Assembly: GCF_000423945.1 (NCBI RefSeq)
Contig: NZ_AUIY01000013.1
Span: forward strand, 104,109-168,108
Direction of reading: 5' to 3'
DNA: 64,000 bases
Origin: Butyrivibrio sp. XPD2002
Lineage (GTDB): Bacteria > Bacillota > Clostridia > Lachnospirales > Lachnospiraceae
The notes under the pieces are model-generated. The model made no database searches and had not been told where the DNA came from. It saw nothing but the letters and a program-made list of their open reading frames with translations. Every line of letters begins with the position of its first letter. The stretch's first letter is position 1. Made by a program: the position numbers and the translations under genes. This document shows, piece after piece, positions 17,636 to 26,880 of this stretch.

Positions 17636-18097
17636 ATGAATATATTGGTAAGAAATGTAGAAAAAGCGGATTATCAATCTGTCAGGAGAATAATGAATCA
17701 GGTTCAAGAAATGCATGTAGCATGGAGACCTGATATCTATAAATCTAATGAAAACCTCATATCAGAAGACGTTTTTGACCTTATGATAAATAGTGGAAAT
17801 GCTTTTGTTGCTGATGTGGATGGAGTAGTTGCCGGAGTTCTTGAAATAACATACAAGCATATTGAAGGCCCTGCCCATGTTACAAGAGAAGTGGTATTTA
17901 TTGATACTATGGCTGTTGACAAGGAATATAGAGGAAGAGGAATTGGACATCAGTTTTTTGAAAAAGTAAGAGAGTTGAAAGATAGCTCTGGATCTGATGG
18001 AATAGAACTTCAGGTAAATGCAATGAACCACGCTGCATATGAAATGTATAAGGAATGTGGGTTTACTGAGAAATCGATCAACATGGAATTACTTTAA
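17636..18097 (+). CDS. GNAT family N-acetyltransferase
   Basis: 153 residues with the acetyl-CoA-binding motif A in VDKEYRGRGIGHQFFEKV (about 100-117) and the C-terminal NxxAxxMYKECGF motif. AGGAAA precedes the ATG. It is full length. The acceptor (small molecule, peptide or ribosomal protein) cannot be told from sequence. Its stop is 47 bp from the truncated 3' end of the convergent rloB gene. Confidence 0.9.
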   Translation: MNILVRNVEKADYQSVRRIMNQVQEMHVAWRPDIYKSNENLISEDVFDLMINSGNAFVADVDGVVAGVLEITYKHIEGPAHVTREVVFIDTMAVDKEYRGRGIGHQFFEKVRELKDSSGSDGIELQVNAMNHAAYEMYKECGFTEKSINMELL

Positions 18098-18144
18098 TAT
18101 TGGATTTGATAGTACAGCTTAATGAGAAAGTTGAAATCATTTTT

Positions 18145-18480
18145 TCAACGTATTGCTTGTGTAGTGACTGTCCATCTAAAATCATCTGTATCATATACTA
18201 CCCATACATGACGGTATACATTTGCAGATCTCTCTGCAAGATTCTTCGCCTTGTTATATAGGCTCAGGGTATTATCACCTTTACCTTCCACTTTTATGTT
18301 GATTCTGTCAGGATAGTTGCGGTTAATTATAGCACCCATAGCATTAAAATATGGTGGCTCTGTTTCTGTTCCTTCTGTAACAATCAGATGATATTCCGGC
18401 TGAATCATCTTATGGCGGTCACGTCTTGGCTGCATCCAGCTTTTGCTCTGATCGCTCTTCTTTGCTGGTTTCAGACTCAT
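18145..18480 (-). pseudogene. RloB/AbiLii-like gene, 3' truncated
   Basis: The first 100 residues match the RloB family: a basic N-terminus, YHLIVTEGTETEPPYFNA (the Toprim-like nuclease core) and HVWVVYDTDDF. RloB proteins normally continue for about another 100 residues; here the frame departs after DDF into ten unrelated residues and stops. It overlaps the upstream ATPase gene by 4 bp, the usual arrangement of the AbiL-type two-gene abortive-infection system. The missing half contains conserved residues, so activity is unlikely. Confidence 0.8.
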
Positions 18481-19550
18481 TTGAACGCACCTCCCAGCAT
18501 GTTCTGAAGATAGGGATCTGCGCCGTAGCGGCCTTCAAGGTATTGCTTGTCATAGGAGGCTGTATTCTTGATTAGTGTTCCGTCCTCGCTTCTCATTTCA
18601 TGTAAAGAATATACATCACTTTCGTGTGCTTCATTTTCTGCTGCAAACCAGATTTCATCACGGCGGAAGATGGAGTTTTTCATAGTCGACATATCATGGG
18701 AAGTGAAAAGCAACTGAGCACCGTGACGGTTTATCTCTTTATTTTTAAAAAGAAGGATCACATAACGCAGAAGCTTCGGGTGGAGTTTGGCATCAAGCTC
18801 GTCAATGATGACAAGTCTTCCTTCACGTAGAGCTAGTAGGATAACTGGCAGAGCGGAGATAAGCTTCTTTGTTCCATCTGATTCTTCTGTGAATGACAGC
18901 TCATATTCCTTTTTTCCAAGCTTGCGCTTCATGTAAAGCTGTTTACTGTCTTCATCATAGCGATAGTCCGTAATGTCGATATCCATATCATTCAGAGCAC
19001 TGATGAACTGGCTCTTATTTTCTGTATACTTTTCCAGCATGATTTGGTGCTCAATCATCGGATTTGCGTAGCTTCTGATGATGCAACTTTCAAACCAGGT
19101 CATTACTTCGCTGATTTCAGGGATATCGTAGTTGATGGCAAGGAATGAAAGATAGGGCATCTTCGGATTTACATTTTTGTTGATGCTTTTTTTGTTGATA
19201 CTGTATCCGAGGGTAATATCATTCATTTCGCGGTCAAAAAGCTCGGCAGTTTTCTTGGCAGTGACAGCTTTACGAGTCAGTGACTCAGAAACTACTTCAT
19301 CATCCTTTAGGGCAATATAGTAGCAGTATAGGTTGCTTCCTGTTAAGAAAAATAGCTTGAACTCTGTCGGTTCATCAGCTGACACATCGTCAAATAAGAA
19401 TGGGATGGCATCAACCCTCTGCTGAAGGATGAGCGGTTGACGGTTCTTTTCTAACTCATGTACAGGCTTTACTATGGTGGAAATCACACATGATAGAGCC
19501 TGGAGCAGGTTGGACTTACCACACCTTTTAGCATTGGAGACCGTGCACTG
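18477..19550 (-). pseudogene. AAA ATPase (RloA/AbiLi-like), 5' damaged
   Basis: The longest open frame starts at GTG 19487 (336 residues), but the in-frame codons just upstream still read CGKSNLLQAL, a remnant of Walker A, without the usual GAN in front and without the roughly 40 residues of an AAA15 N-terminus. Downstream parts are good: signature EESDGTKKL, Walker B RLVIIDELDAKLHP and H-loop LLFTSHD. It would have been the ATPase partner of RloB. Both genes are broken at their outer ends, leaving the junction between them intact. Confidence 0.78.
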
Positions 19551-19674
19551 TCTCTTACAAAAAAATGTGGGAAGTTTTCTCTTCTTATAGTATTATTTTA
19601 TAGGATTTATGAATAAGTTAAATACAACCTGTAAACATAACAGTTTAATAGGTAACAAGATATAAGGAGAAGGT

Positions 19675-21375
19675 GTGAAAACGGTTAAATTTAGTGAGAT
19701 CGAATATAAGCGCCCGGATATGGAGGCGCTTAAAAAAGCTCTGGAAGAAGCTACTGCAAAGGTTCTTAATGCCAAGAGCTATGAGGAAGTCAGGGACGCG
19801 TACTATGCTCTGCAGGAGCGTGAGCAGGCGGATGAGACAATGTCTACTCTGGCTTACGTCCGCAATACTATCAATATGAAGGATGAGTTTTACGACAAAG
19901 AGATCAAATGGCTTCAGGAAGAATTTGCCAATACCATCCCTCAGTACAATGCTTATGAGAAGGCTCTTACACAGTCTAAATTCAGACCGGAATTCGAGGC
20001 TGAATTTGGTGCCCAGCTCCTTAGAACGATGGATGCTTCACTGATGACGAGTGATGAAAAGATTATCCCTGAGACAATACGCACTGAGCAGCTTGGTCAG
20101 GAATACTCCAAGACAACCGCAAGTGCGGTGACAGATTTCAGGGGAGAAGAGTGCAATTTTTATGGACTTCTCAAGCACATGCAGAGTACAGACCGCGCAG
20201 AGCGCAAGGAAGCTTTTGAAGCATGGGCTGCGCTTTATGAAAAAATCAGTCCCGAGCTTGAGGCGCAGTATGGAGAGATGGTAAAACTCCGCAACGAAAT
20301 GGCTCTTAAGATGGGCTTTAAAAGCTATACTGATATGGCATATATCGATAGGAACCGCTTTGATTATAAGCAGGAAGATGCAGCAAAATTCCGCGAACAG
20401 GTCAGAGAGATAATCACACCCGCTGTTGCAAAGTTACGCAAGGCGCAGCAGGAAAAACTTGGCATAGATAAACTTTATTTCTATGACGAGGAGTTGAAAT
20501 TCCCTGATGGAAATGCTGCACCTATCGGAAGCGCAAAGGAGCTTGTGGACAAGGCACAGAGGATGTACAGAGAGATGAGTGCTGAGACCGGAGAGTTCTT
20601 TGATTTCATGAAAGAATATGAACTCTTTGATCTGGAGACCAGACCGGGGAAACGCATGGGAGGCTACATGACATCCATGCCCCTTTTCAAGGCTCCCTTC
20701 ATCTTCAGTAATTTCAACGGAACTTCGGCAGATGTAGATGTCCTTACCCACGAGGCCGGTCACGCATTCCAGGGATATCTTGCTATGAGATCAATTCAGG
20801 TGAATGCACTTCGCGGCTCAACAGCTGAGATAAATGAGATTCATTCCATGTCCATGGAGCACTTTGCTTATCCCTGGATGGAACTGTTCTTTGGCGATAA
20901 TACTGAGAAATATGTTACTTCACATCTTTTTGATGCGCTCAGTACAATTCCTTATCTGGTAAGTGTTGATAAATTCCAGCATGAGGTTTATGCACATCCT
21001 GAGTACACAGCAGCTGACTGGAAAAGAACATGGCACGAGATAGAGCAGAAGTACATGCCATGGCGCGATTATGATGGAAATGAATTCCTGGAGGCAGGCG
21101 GTTTCTGGATGCAGAAGCAGCACATTTTCCTTTATCCTTTCTACTACATCGAATATGCTATGTCACAGATTTGTGCGTTCCAGTACTATGGTCGCATGAA
21201 AGAGGATAGAAAGGCAGCCTGGGAGGACTATCTACGCCTTTGCCGCGCAGGTGGAACAAAAGGATACTTAGAGCTTCTCAAGATTGGTAATCTTCTTAGT
21301 CCTTTTGAAGTCGGAACAGTTGAAAAGAGCACGGCTCACGTAATTGAGGAGCTTTCAAAGCGCTATATGGCGTAA
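19675..21375 (+). CDS. M3 family oligoendopeptidase
   Basis: 566 residues, full length for the M3B family. The zinc site HEAGH is at residues 359-363, followed about 25 residues later by a conserved EINEIHSMSMEHFAYP glutamate. It hydrolyses short cytoplasmic peptides. The start is GTG 19675, preceded by AAGGAGAAGG; no suitable ATG lies nearby. The gene is divergent from the broken RloA gene. Confidence 0.92.
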   Translation: MKTVKFSEIEYKRPDMEALKKALEEATAKVLNAKSYEEVRDAYYALQEREQADETMSTLAYVRNTINMKDEFYDKEIKWLQEEFANTIPQYNAYEKALTQSKFRPEFEAEFGAQLLRTMDASLMTSDEKIIPETIRTEQLGQEYSKTTASAVTDFRGEECNFYGLLKHMQSTDRAERKEAFEAWAALYEKISPELEAQYGEMVKLRNEMALKMGFKSYTDMAYIDRNRFDYKQEDAAKFREQVREIITPAVAKLRKAQQEKLGIDKLYFYDEELKFPDGNAAPIGSAKELVDKAQRMYREMSAETGEFFDFMKEYELFDLETRPGKRMGGYMTSMPLFKAPFIFSNFNGTSADVDVLTHEAGHAFQGYLAMRSIQVNALRGSTAEINEIHSMSMEHFAYPWMELFFGDNTEKYVTSHLFDALSTIPYLVSVDKFQHEVYAHPEYTAADWKRTWHEIEQKYMPWRDYDGNEFLEAGGFWMQKQHIFLYPFYYIEYAMSQICAFQYYGRMKEDRKAAWEDYLRLCRAGGTKGYLELLKIGNLLSPFEVGTVEKSTAHVIEELSKRYMA

Positions 21376-21423
21376 ATAAAAAACGAAATAATACATAATG
21401 AAAAAAGATTGGGGAATTATGAA

Positions 21424-22920
21424 ATGAAAAAAGTTTGGGGAAATCTGCTACTCTTTATCACATCATTTATGTGTGTGATAGCTTTATTTGGATTCGGGTC
21501 CATAAACTCGAAAGCTGCAACAAGTGTTAAGGCACCAACAGAAGTAGGCTTTGATAGCCGATTCTATACATTCAAGGCAGTATCAGAAGGATATTATACT
21601 GTTTTTATCACAAATGGGGATACGAAAATTTATAAAAGTTCAGAAAAGAAATACCCTGCTAACGCTAAGCCGAGTGCAGTTCCTTTTTTCTATGAAAGTC
21701 TGGATAATTTGGGGAAAATCACCTTATATGTGGTATGTTCTCCAAGCCCCAAAAACTATAACACGCTGAAAAAATATCAATCTGATAAAGAGTGCAAAAT
21801 TACAAAAGTATCAAAGACACTATCCCAAAGAACGCCCAAAGTTGAAGGCATCAAGGTAGAAGTAGATAACAGTAGAACTCCTGCCATTAGGTACAAAGTA
21901 ACCTGGGAATCTGCGAGCACCTTTAAGGAAATACGGATTGGTAATCCAAAAAAACACTCAAAATCTTGCGCCTATACGAGTCTTTCCTATTTTTATGTCG
22001 ATATGAAAGATTACGAACAGCCACTGGAGATTTTAGCGAAATCCGATGATCTCAATAAGTTTGCGGATTCAGAGCCTGTGACAGTCACTCTTCCTGCGGT
22101 TGATCTTGAAAAAATATATAATAAAGGCTCATTTGAGATTGACCTTACAAATGGTACTTATGAAGTTGAAGACCTGGCATTGTCAAGCACAGTGGCGCAC
22201 CTGGCTATGATATCAGAATTCGACTATAAGATAGTTAATGAACTCTCTATGGAAATGGACCTGGATAAAAACGGAAGCTATGACATTGTATATAAAATAG
22301 ATTCGAGTACCTATAAAAATACTATATCCGTATTGCCTACCAACTCAATTAGGGATCAGGTGACGTTTGTAATGCCTAATGATGCCAAAAAAGATGCGAT
22401 GAATGAACTGTCAGAAGATTATAGATTTTATTATGGAACCCTGAAATTTGTTTTTTCCAAACCAAAATCTCAGGACGCTTCTGATTCGAACGGTACTTTT
22501 TCTGTAAACGAATCACCTGTGGACACAGCAAATATAGCGTCAACTGTGACCGTTAATGGTATCACCTACATAATTGATAGAAACGGCAATGCAATCGCAA
22601 TTAAGATAGCGTCAAAAAAGAAGGCATCTCTAAACACCGTTACAGCTTACGGAAAAACTTATCCCGTTATTGCAATTGCTGATAATGCCTGCAAGAACAA
22701 TAAGAAGATAAAGACAGTCACAATAGGCTCAAACGTTGCTACTATTGGAAAGAAAGCCTTCTATAAATGTAAAAAGCTAAAGAAAGTGACAATTAAGGCT
22801 AATAAATCCCTGATAATCGGTAAGGGTGCTTTCAAGAAAATAAACAAGAACGCTGTCATCAAGCTTAAAGGCGTAAAGGACAGCAAAAAGAGGAAACTGT
22901 TAAGAGCTATCAAAAAGTAA
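21424..22920 (+). CDS. Secreted BspA-like leucine-rich-repeat protein
   Basis: 498 residues. A Sec signal peptide (about 1-32) is followed by a beta-rich region of unknown fold and at the C-terminus by BspA-type LRR_5 repeats: VTIGSNVATIGKKAFYKCKK and the related GKGAFKKINKNAV. No sortase or lipobox is visible; the very basic C-terminus may hold the protein to the wall. GGGGAA 7 nt upstream favours ATG 21424 over TTG 21409. It shares its C-terminal block with the protein at 27939-28967. Confidence 0.82.
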   Translation: MKKVWGNLLLFITSFMCVIALFGFGSINSKAATSVKAPTEVGFDSRFYTFKAVSEGYYTVFITNGDTKIYKSSEKKYPANAKPSAVPFFYESLDNLGKITLYVVCSPSPKNYNTLKKYQSDKECKITKVSKTLSQRTPKVEGIKVEVDNSRTPAIRYKVTWESASTFKEIRIGNPKKHSKSCAYTSLSYFYVDMKDYEQPLEILAKSDDLNKFADSEPVTVTLPAVDLEKIYNKGSFEIDLTNGTYEVEDLALSSTVAHLAMISEFDYKIVNELSMEMDLDKNGSYDIVYKIDSSTYKNTISVLPTNSIRDQVTFVMPNDAKKDAMNELSEDYRFYYGTLKFVFSKPKSQDASDSNGTFSVNESPVDTANIASTVTVNGITYIIDRNGNAIAIKIASKKKASLNTVTAYGKTYPVIAIADNACKNNKKIKTVTIGSNVATIGKKAFYKCKKLKKVTIKANKSLIIGKGAFKKINKNAVIKLKGVKDSKKRKLLRAIKK

Positions 22921-23016
22921 TTATGATGCTTTAGCACAGTCTATAAGCTGAATGAATTATGCAATTTATGATGTAACAGATAAAAGCCGAAGGATAATTG
23001 CTTACAAATGAAGTAC

Positions 23017-23066
23017 AAAAAGAAAAGACTCAAGCTTCGTAGAAACTTGAGCCTTTTCTTTTTATT
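23017..23066. terminator. Bidirectional terminator between convergent genes
   Basis: Arms 23021-23034 and 23046-23059 pair over 14 bp with one mismatch, with an A-tract to the left and a T-tract to the right; it serves the LRR gene and the minus-strand membrane gene, whose stop codon it overlaps. Confidence 0.88.
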
Positions 23067-23541
23067 CCTCGCCCGTATATGTTCTAGTATAGTGTACCAT
23101 GCTTACTTTCTTGGCAATCCCCAGTATAAACAATGCTGCCATAATAGCAATTGCTGCTTCAAAACTGAAAAAGCTTACTACTATTGCAAATAATAATAGG
23201 AAAATAGCTGCAAACTTTACTGTAAACTTCCCAGATAGTGATTCGATATGACACATACGCTCATCATGCATTTCGTTATAGATTTGTGTAAGTTTCTTAT
23301 CATCCTTAAGAGCATTTGAATACTTTACAAGATGATAAATACTTATGATGTCCAATACGATTACCATTCCTATTACAAATCCCTGCATGAAATCAGCATA
23401 ATTAGATGTTGCATACCTTGCAGTTATAGTTGGTCTCTGTGACACAAAATACAATGCAGCACTAAGTAGTATAATTCCAACATATGCAAAATTCTGTTTT
23501 TTAATTGATTCTCTCATCTGATTCATTTTTTTGTTATTCAT
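23062..23541 (-). CDS. Four-helix membrane protein paired with XRE regulator
   Basis: 159 residues with hydrophobic segments near 18-35, 52-70, 105-122 and 126-142 and a charged cytoplasmic loop containing KDDKKLTQIYNEMHDERM. It starts at the stop codon of the XRE gene (TAATG overlap). Small four-helix proteins next to an XRE regulator with YgzD-like sequence are common in Firmicutes; their role is not established. Possibly a sensor or anti-regulator (inference). Confidence 0.8.
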   Translation of the reverse strand: MNNKKMNQMRESIKKQNFAYVGIILLSAALYFVSQRPTITARYATSNYADFMQGFVIGMVIVLDIISIYHLVKYSNALKDDKKLTQIYNEMHDERMCHIESLSGKFTVKFAAIFLLLFAIVVSFFSFEAAIAIMAALFILGIAKKVSMVHYTRTYTGEE

Positions 23542-23750
23542 TAGTCTTCTTCCTCCAAGCTCTCAAAATCAAATACTTCCTCAATGTTCATATTGAAGTG
23601 ATGTGCAATCTTATACGCTAATATCAGAGACGCTGTATATTTTCCTACCTCTATAGAGGTAATTGTCTGACGCGTAGTTCCAACAATATCAGCAAGTTCA
23701 GATTGCGAAAGTTTATTCACTTTCCTTAACTCCTTTATTTTGTTTTTCAT
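23541..23750 (-). CDS. XRE-family transcriptional regulator (short HTH)
   Basis: 69 residues, almost entirely the helix-turn-helix (LSQSELADIVGTTRQTITSIEVGKYTASL), ending with the family-typical hydrophobic/acidic tail IEEVFDFESLEEED. GGAGG at 23756-23760 fixes the start at 23750 rather than the longer in-frame reading to 23786. The promoter upstream has three evenly spaced copies of a 13-bp motif that this protein may bind. Confidence 0.9.
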   Translation of the reverse strand: MKNKIKELRKVNKLSQSELADIVGTTRQTITSIEVGKYTASLILAYKIAHHFNMNIEEVFDFESLEEED

Positions 23751-23772
23751 GACAGCCTCCATACTCTTGCTA

Positions 23773-23831
23773 AGTTCGCTTTGCAAATTTAGTATAGTTT
23801 ACTTTGCATATTATGTCAAGCTAACTTTGCA
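23773..23831 (-). promoter_or_regulatory. Promoter with three 23-bp-spaced operator repeats
   Basis: Read on the plus strand, AGTTCGCTTTGCA (23773), AGTTTACTTTGCA (23796) and AGCTAACTTTGCA (23819) start exactly 23 bp apart. On the minus strand the same DNA holds TTGACA (23819-23814) and TATACT (23796-23791) with a 17-bp spacer, so the repeats cover the -35, the -10 and the start region of the XRE operon. Confidence 0.9.
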
Positions 23832-23934
23832 TTATTTTTTATCTTTTTTCAAAAATCATCCGTAAGCATTAAATAGGAAGCCCACACAGAATACCATTTT
23901 GAAAAATCAAGAAAGTTTAAGACTTTTCCTAGCT

Positions 23935-24075
23935 ATGATAAAATGTGTTTATCGGGGACTTCTTAGTTCGTATGTATTTAACAAGGATGCAGACAGAATG
24001 AATGAGATAAACAGTGAGCTTGAACGAATAAAAAGTGAGCTTGGAAGAGCAGTTGCAGATGTGTTAGACCAATGA
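23935..24075 (+). pseudogene. C-terminal gene fragment
   Basis: The frame MIKCVYRGLLSSYVFNKDADRMN...VADVLDQ (46 residues from ATG 23935) has good coding character and ends in an amphipathic helix, but no ribosome site precedes the ATG and the frame is open further upstream. It reads like the C-terminal end of a larger deleted gene. No family recognised. Confidence 0.4.
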
Positions 24076-24113
24076 ATAAATCAGCAGAGATTAGTCTGTA
24101 AGTAAGAGGTGTC

Positions 24114-24593
24114 ATGGAAAGAGCAGAGTATTTAAAACAAAAATACCATTTGGAAAAGCATCCTGAAGGCGGATGTTTTGCAGAGGTTTACACAGCACCT
24201 TTTTCTCATGAAAACCGGTCATTTATGGGAAGTATCTATTTTCTGCTTGAAGGAGAGGATATTTCGCATTTTCATCAGATTGACTGTGATGAGATCTGGT
24301 ACCACCATGAGGGCTGCGGGCTTAAGATTACCATGATTATAGATGGAAATGTATCTGAAGTTGTAATTGGACCTGGGGAAGATCAGAAGGCCATGGCTGT
24401 AATACCTAAAGGAGCCATTTTTGCTGCAGAAAACCTTGATAAAAGCAGTTATTGTTTCATGTCCTGTGCCACAACGCCTAAGTTTACTTACGATGGATTT
24501 AGGCTTGTTGGTGAAAATGAGGTAAGAGACATCTGCCCTGCAGATTATGAGAAGATAAAGCACCTTGCTTATTCAGAGGATATGATCAAATGA
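24114..24593 (+). CDS. Cupin superfamily protein (DUF985 type)
   Basis: 159 residues. The N-terminal HPEGGCFAEVY motif and the FHQIDCDEIWYHHEG metal/ligand-site motif are the DUF985 (Cupin_5) signature, a small jelly-roll barrel close to sugar epimerases and of unsettled function. It is full length. AAGAGG lies about 6 nt before the start. It overlaps the next small gene by 4 bp. Confidence 0.88.
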   Translation: MERAEYLKQKYHLEKHPEGGCFAEVYTAPFSHENRSFMGSIYFLLEGEDISHFHQIDCDEIWYHHEGCGLKITMIIDGNVSEVVIGPGEDQKAMAVIPKGAIFAAENLDKSSYCFMSCATTPKFTYDGFRLVGENEVRDICPADYEKIKHLAYSEDMIK

Positions 24594-24763
24594 AACTAAG
24601 GAAGCGTCGAAGCGCTGAAATTACAACCATATATCAGGAACGGCTGGCCCACGATTTTATCAAGGAAAAGCTTTTGGGGATATACAAGGCCTTTTACGGT
24701 GCAGTTTTTCCGAGGGATATAGTTGAGAAAAACATAGAGTATCTGGAGGATGGAAGGCTATGA
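24590..24763 (+). CDS. Small basic protein in overlapping gene trio
   Basis: 57 residues starting MKLRKRRSAEITTIYQERL. The start ATG overlaps the cupin stop (ATGA), and its own stop overlaps the amidohydrolase start (ATGA). Two such overlaps make genuine translation likely. The ending DIVEKNIEYLEDGRL looks like the C-terminus of a larger domain, so the gene could be a fragment held in the operon by coupling. No family recognised. Confidence 0.5.
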   Translation: MKLRKRRSAEITTIYQERLAHDFIKEKLLGIYKAFYGAVFPRDIVEKNIEYLEDGRL

Positions 24764-25130
24764 AGGTTTATGAGGGGAACATCCTGACTGTGAATCAGGA
24801 TGATGTAACAGCTAGATATCTTGTCGAGGATGAAGGAAGGATTGTTTATGTCGGAAACAGTCTTCCTGAAAAATACAGCGCTTCTACTAAGATAGAGTTA
24901 GGGGAGCGTTCTCTTATACCGGCATTCTGTGATACACATCAGCACTTCGCGTCTTTTTCCACATTTCATTCAGGACTGAATGTCATGGAATGCAGTTCAA
25001 ATGAGGAAATTTTACAGGGAATGACATACAAAAGAAATATGATTCTTTTGCGGAAATGATAATAGAAGCTATGAATGCCTCAGTAATTCCGGATTGTCGA
25101 TCAAAGTATGCCCAAAGGAGACATTGCGCA
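24760..25130 (+). pseudogene. Amidohydrolase (YtcJ-like), truncated and frameshifted
   Basis: The first 85 residues have the amidohydrolase start: a beta-sandwich lead-in (KVYEGNILTVN) and the first metal-binding segment CDTHQHF. Amidohydrolases of this type are over 500 residues, but this frame ends at 25059. In another frame the DNA continues KYDSFAEMIIEAMNAS to about 25130, so a frameshift plus a large internal deletion is the simplest reading. Confidence 0.72.
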
Positions 25131-25159
25131 AAGCATTATCTTCCTCATCTCAACCACGT

Positions 25160-26185
25160 TTAAAAATATTTATTCATGAATTCGGAACTCACTTCGATAC
25201 TCTTTACCGGATCATTGTCAATCCAGTTCATGTGAGTTTCCAAAATAACTGCCATAACACCCTTTTCCTTTATGACTTCAGAAAGGCCCTTAAGATTCAT
25301 ATTGCCTTTTCCAAGCTCTGTGGCCTTTTCTTTAAGGATGGGTGTCATATATGGTCCTTTTTGAGTGTTTCCTCTGTCATTAATGTGCCAGTACTTAAGA
25401 CGTGAGCCGAGCTTTTCTATTATTGGATAGACGTCAGCGCCTCCGTCAGTCATCCAATATGTGTCCAGCTCAAAATTCACATATTCATCGTCAGTGTTTT
25501 CTATAATCACATCATAAGCTGTCTTATCCGTTGAAACCTTCTGCAATTCACAGTTGTGATTATGATATAAAAGCTTTACGCCGTGTTCTTTCAGAGCTTT
25601 TCCTGCAGTATTTAACCGCTCTGCCAGACTCTCAACCTCGTTTAAATCGCTATAATCAAATCTGTACATTCCTGTTATAACAACTACGTCTGTGCCGTAG
25701 CTTTTTGCAAGATTCGCAACATTCTCAGGATCTGCTTCTATTGCACCGAGATTTGAATGCATACTGCTTACCTTGAGCCCGCTCTCATAAATAAGCGTAT
25801 GCCAATCCTGATTACCGCTGTTTCCTATGTCCATTCCACCAAATTTTGTCAAAAGCTTTACTATAAAAGGAGATTTTTCTATCATGAAATCATTTATCTC
25901 TATATAATCATATCCGGCAGCTTTAACATGTTTCAAAGCGTCAAGCGTAGTGTCGTAATTATCTGATACTGTACCGAGCATAATCTGCTGCACGCCTTTT
26001 TTTACAGTATTCTCCTGAGTATTAAGCTGTGCACTGAAATAATCAGCTATTTCTTTTCTTGTAACTTCATAAGGTCCTGCTGTGGCATTTAGATATATAT
26101 TTCTTATCAAAAAGGCAATAATCATGCACAACACGGCAATTAAGACGGTGAATATCAGCGGCTTTTTTTCCTTTAACTTTCTCAT
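25160..26185 (-). CDS. Membrane-anchored sugar phosphate isomerase/epimerase-like protein
   Basis: 341 residues. An N-terminal helix (about 9-31) acts as signal anchor, then a TIM barrel of the AP-endonuclease-2/xylose-isomerase-like type: metal-site residues are visible in LLYHNHNCEL, FELDTYWM, WHINDRG and ILETHMNW. Such enzymes isomerise or epimerise sugars and inositols, normally in the cytoplasm; here the catalytic domain would be outside the membrane. It is divergent from a TetR gene, which probably controls it. Confidence 0.85.
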   Translation of the reverse strand: MRKLKEKKPLIFTVLIAVLCMIIAFLIRNIYLNATAGPYEVTRKEIADYFSAQLNTQENTVKKGVQQIMLGTVSDNYDTTLDALKHVKAAGYDYIEINDFMIEKSPFIVKLLTKFGGMDIGNSGNQDWHTLIYESGLKVSSMHSNLGAIEADPENVANLAKSYGTDVVVITGMYRFDYSDLNEVESLAERLNTAGKALKEHGVKLLYHNHNCELQKVSTDKTAYDVIIENTDDEYVNFELDTYWMTDGGADVYPIIEKLGSRLKYWHINDRGNTQKGPYMTPILKEKATELGKGNMNLKGLSEVIKEKGVMAVILETHMNWIDNDPVKSIEVSSEFMNKYF

Positions 26186-26240
26186 TTTAGATACTTATAT
26201 TTCCTTTCGGTTTATTTTTGCTTATAATATAATCATCATG

Positions 26241-26282
26241 TGTTGATTTCAACCGACAAATATTTAACTTCTGTTGATTTCA
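26241..26282. promoter_or_regulatory. Duplicated TGTTGATTTCA motif in a divergent promoter region
   Basis: TGTTGATTTCA occurs at 26241-26251 and again at 26272-26282, 31 bp apart (about three helical turns). The first copy extends to the near-palindrome GTTGA-TT-TCAAC. It lies between the isomerase-like gene and the TetR gene and is a plausible TetR operator. Confidence 0.6.
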
Positions 26283-26296
26283 GAAAAGGAGTATCA

Positions 26297-26857
26297 ATGA
26301 CAGCCTCCGGAGAGACCAAGATTTTACATACAAAAGAGCGTATAAGAAATTCCCTTATACAAATGCTTGGAAATATCACTATAGAAAAGATAACTATAAA
26401 GGAATTATGTATGACAGCCGGCATAAACAGGACAACTTTTTATAAATATTATGGCAGTCAATATGACGTGTTAAACGAAATTGCTTCAATATATATATCT
26501 AAAACAACCGCTCTGGTTATGGAGAATTTAGCCGAGGATCGGAAAATAGCTGATGATTTGGTAAATGCACTTCAGTTCATAAAAGACAATGCGGATTTTT
26601 TTATCTTATTTCTGGGAAAAGATAACTTAAATCCTATATCAGATATAAGCTCATTACTACCGGATTTTAATAAATTTGTGCTGGCATCCATGCGTAATTC
26701 ATCTATCACAGAATATGAAAAAAAATATCTGTCCTCCTTTGTTTTACACGGAAGTGTCAAAATGATAAGTGACTGGATATCTGACGGATGCAGCCTTAGC
26801 TGTCAGAAAATGTGCAGTTTAATATTAAATGCATCCGGAAGAGTAATCGGAATATGA
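26297..26857 (+). CDS. TetR/AcrR family transcriptional regulator
   Basis: 186 residues. The N-terminal DNA-binding domain reads ITIEKITIKELCMTAGINRTTFYKYYGSQYDVL, the classical TetR helix-turn-helix; the C-terminal half is an all-helical ligand domain. GGAG 6 nt before ATG 26297 is preferred to an upstream in-frame ATG at 26240 that lies inside the operator-like repeats. Probable targets are the divergent isomerase-like gene and the YitT gene just downstream. Confidence 0.88.
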   Translation: MTASGETKILHTKERIRNSLIQMLGNITIEKITIKELCMTAGINRTTFYKYYGSQYDVLNEIASIYISKTTALVMENLAEDRKIADDLVNALQFIKDNADFFILFLGKDNLNPISDISSLLPDFNKFVLASMRNSSITEYEKKYLSSFVLHGSVKMISDWISDGCSLSCQKMCSLILNASGRVIGI

Positions 26858-26880
26858 TAACAAAAGGAAAATTGATTATT

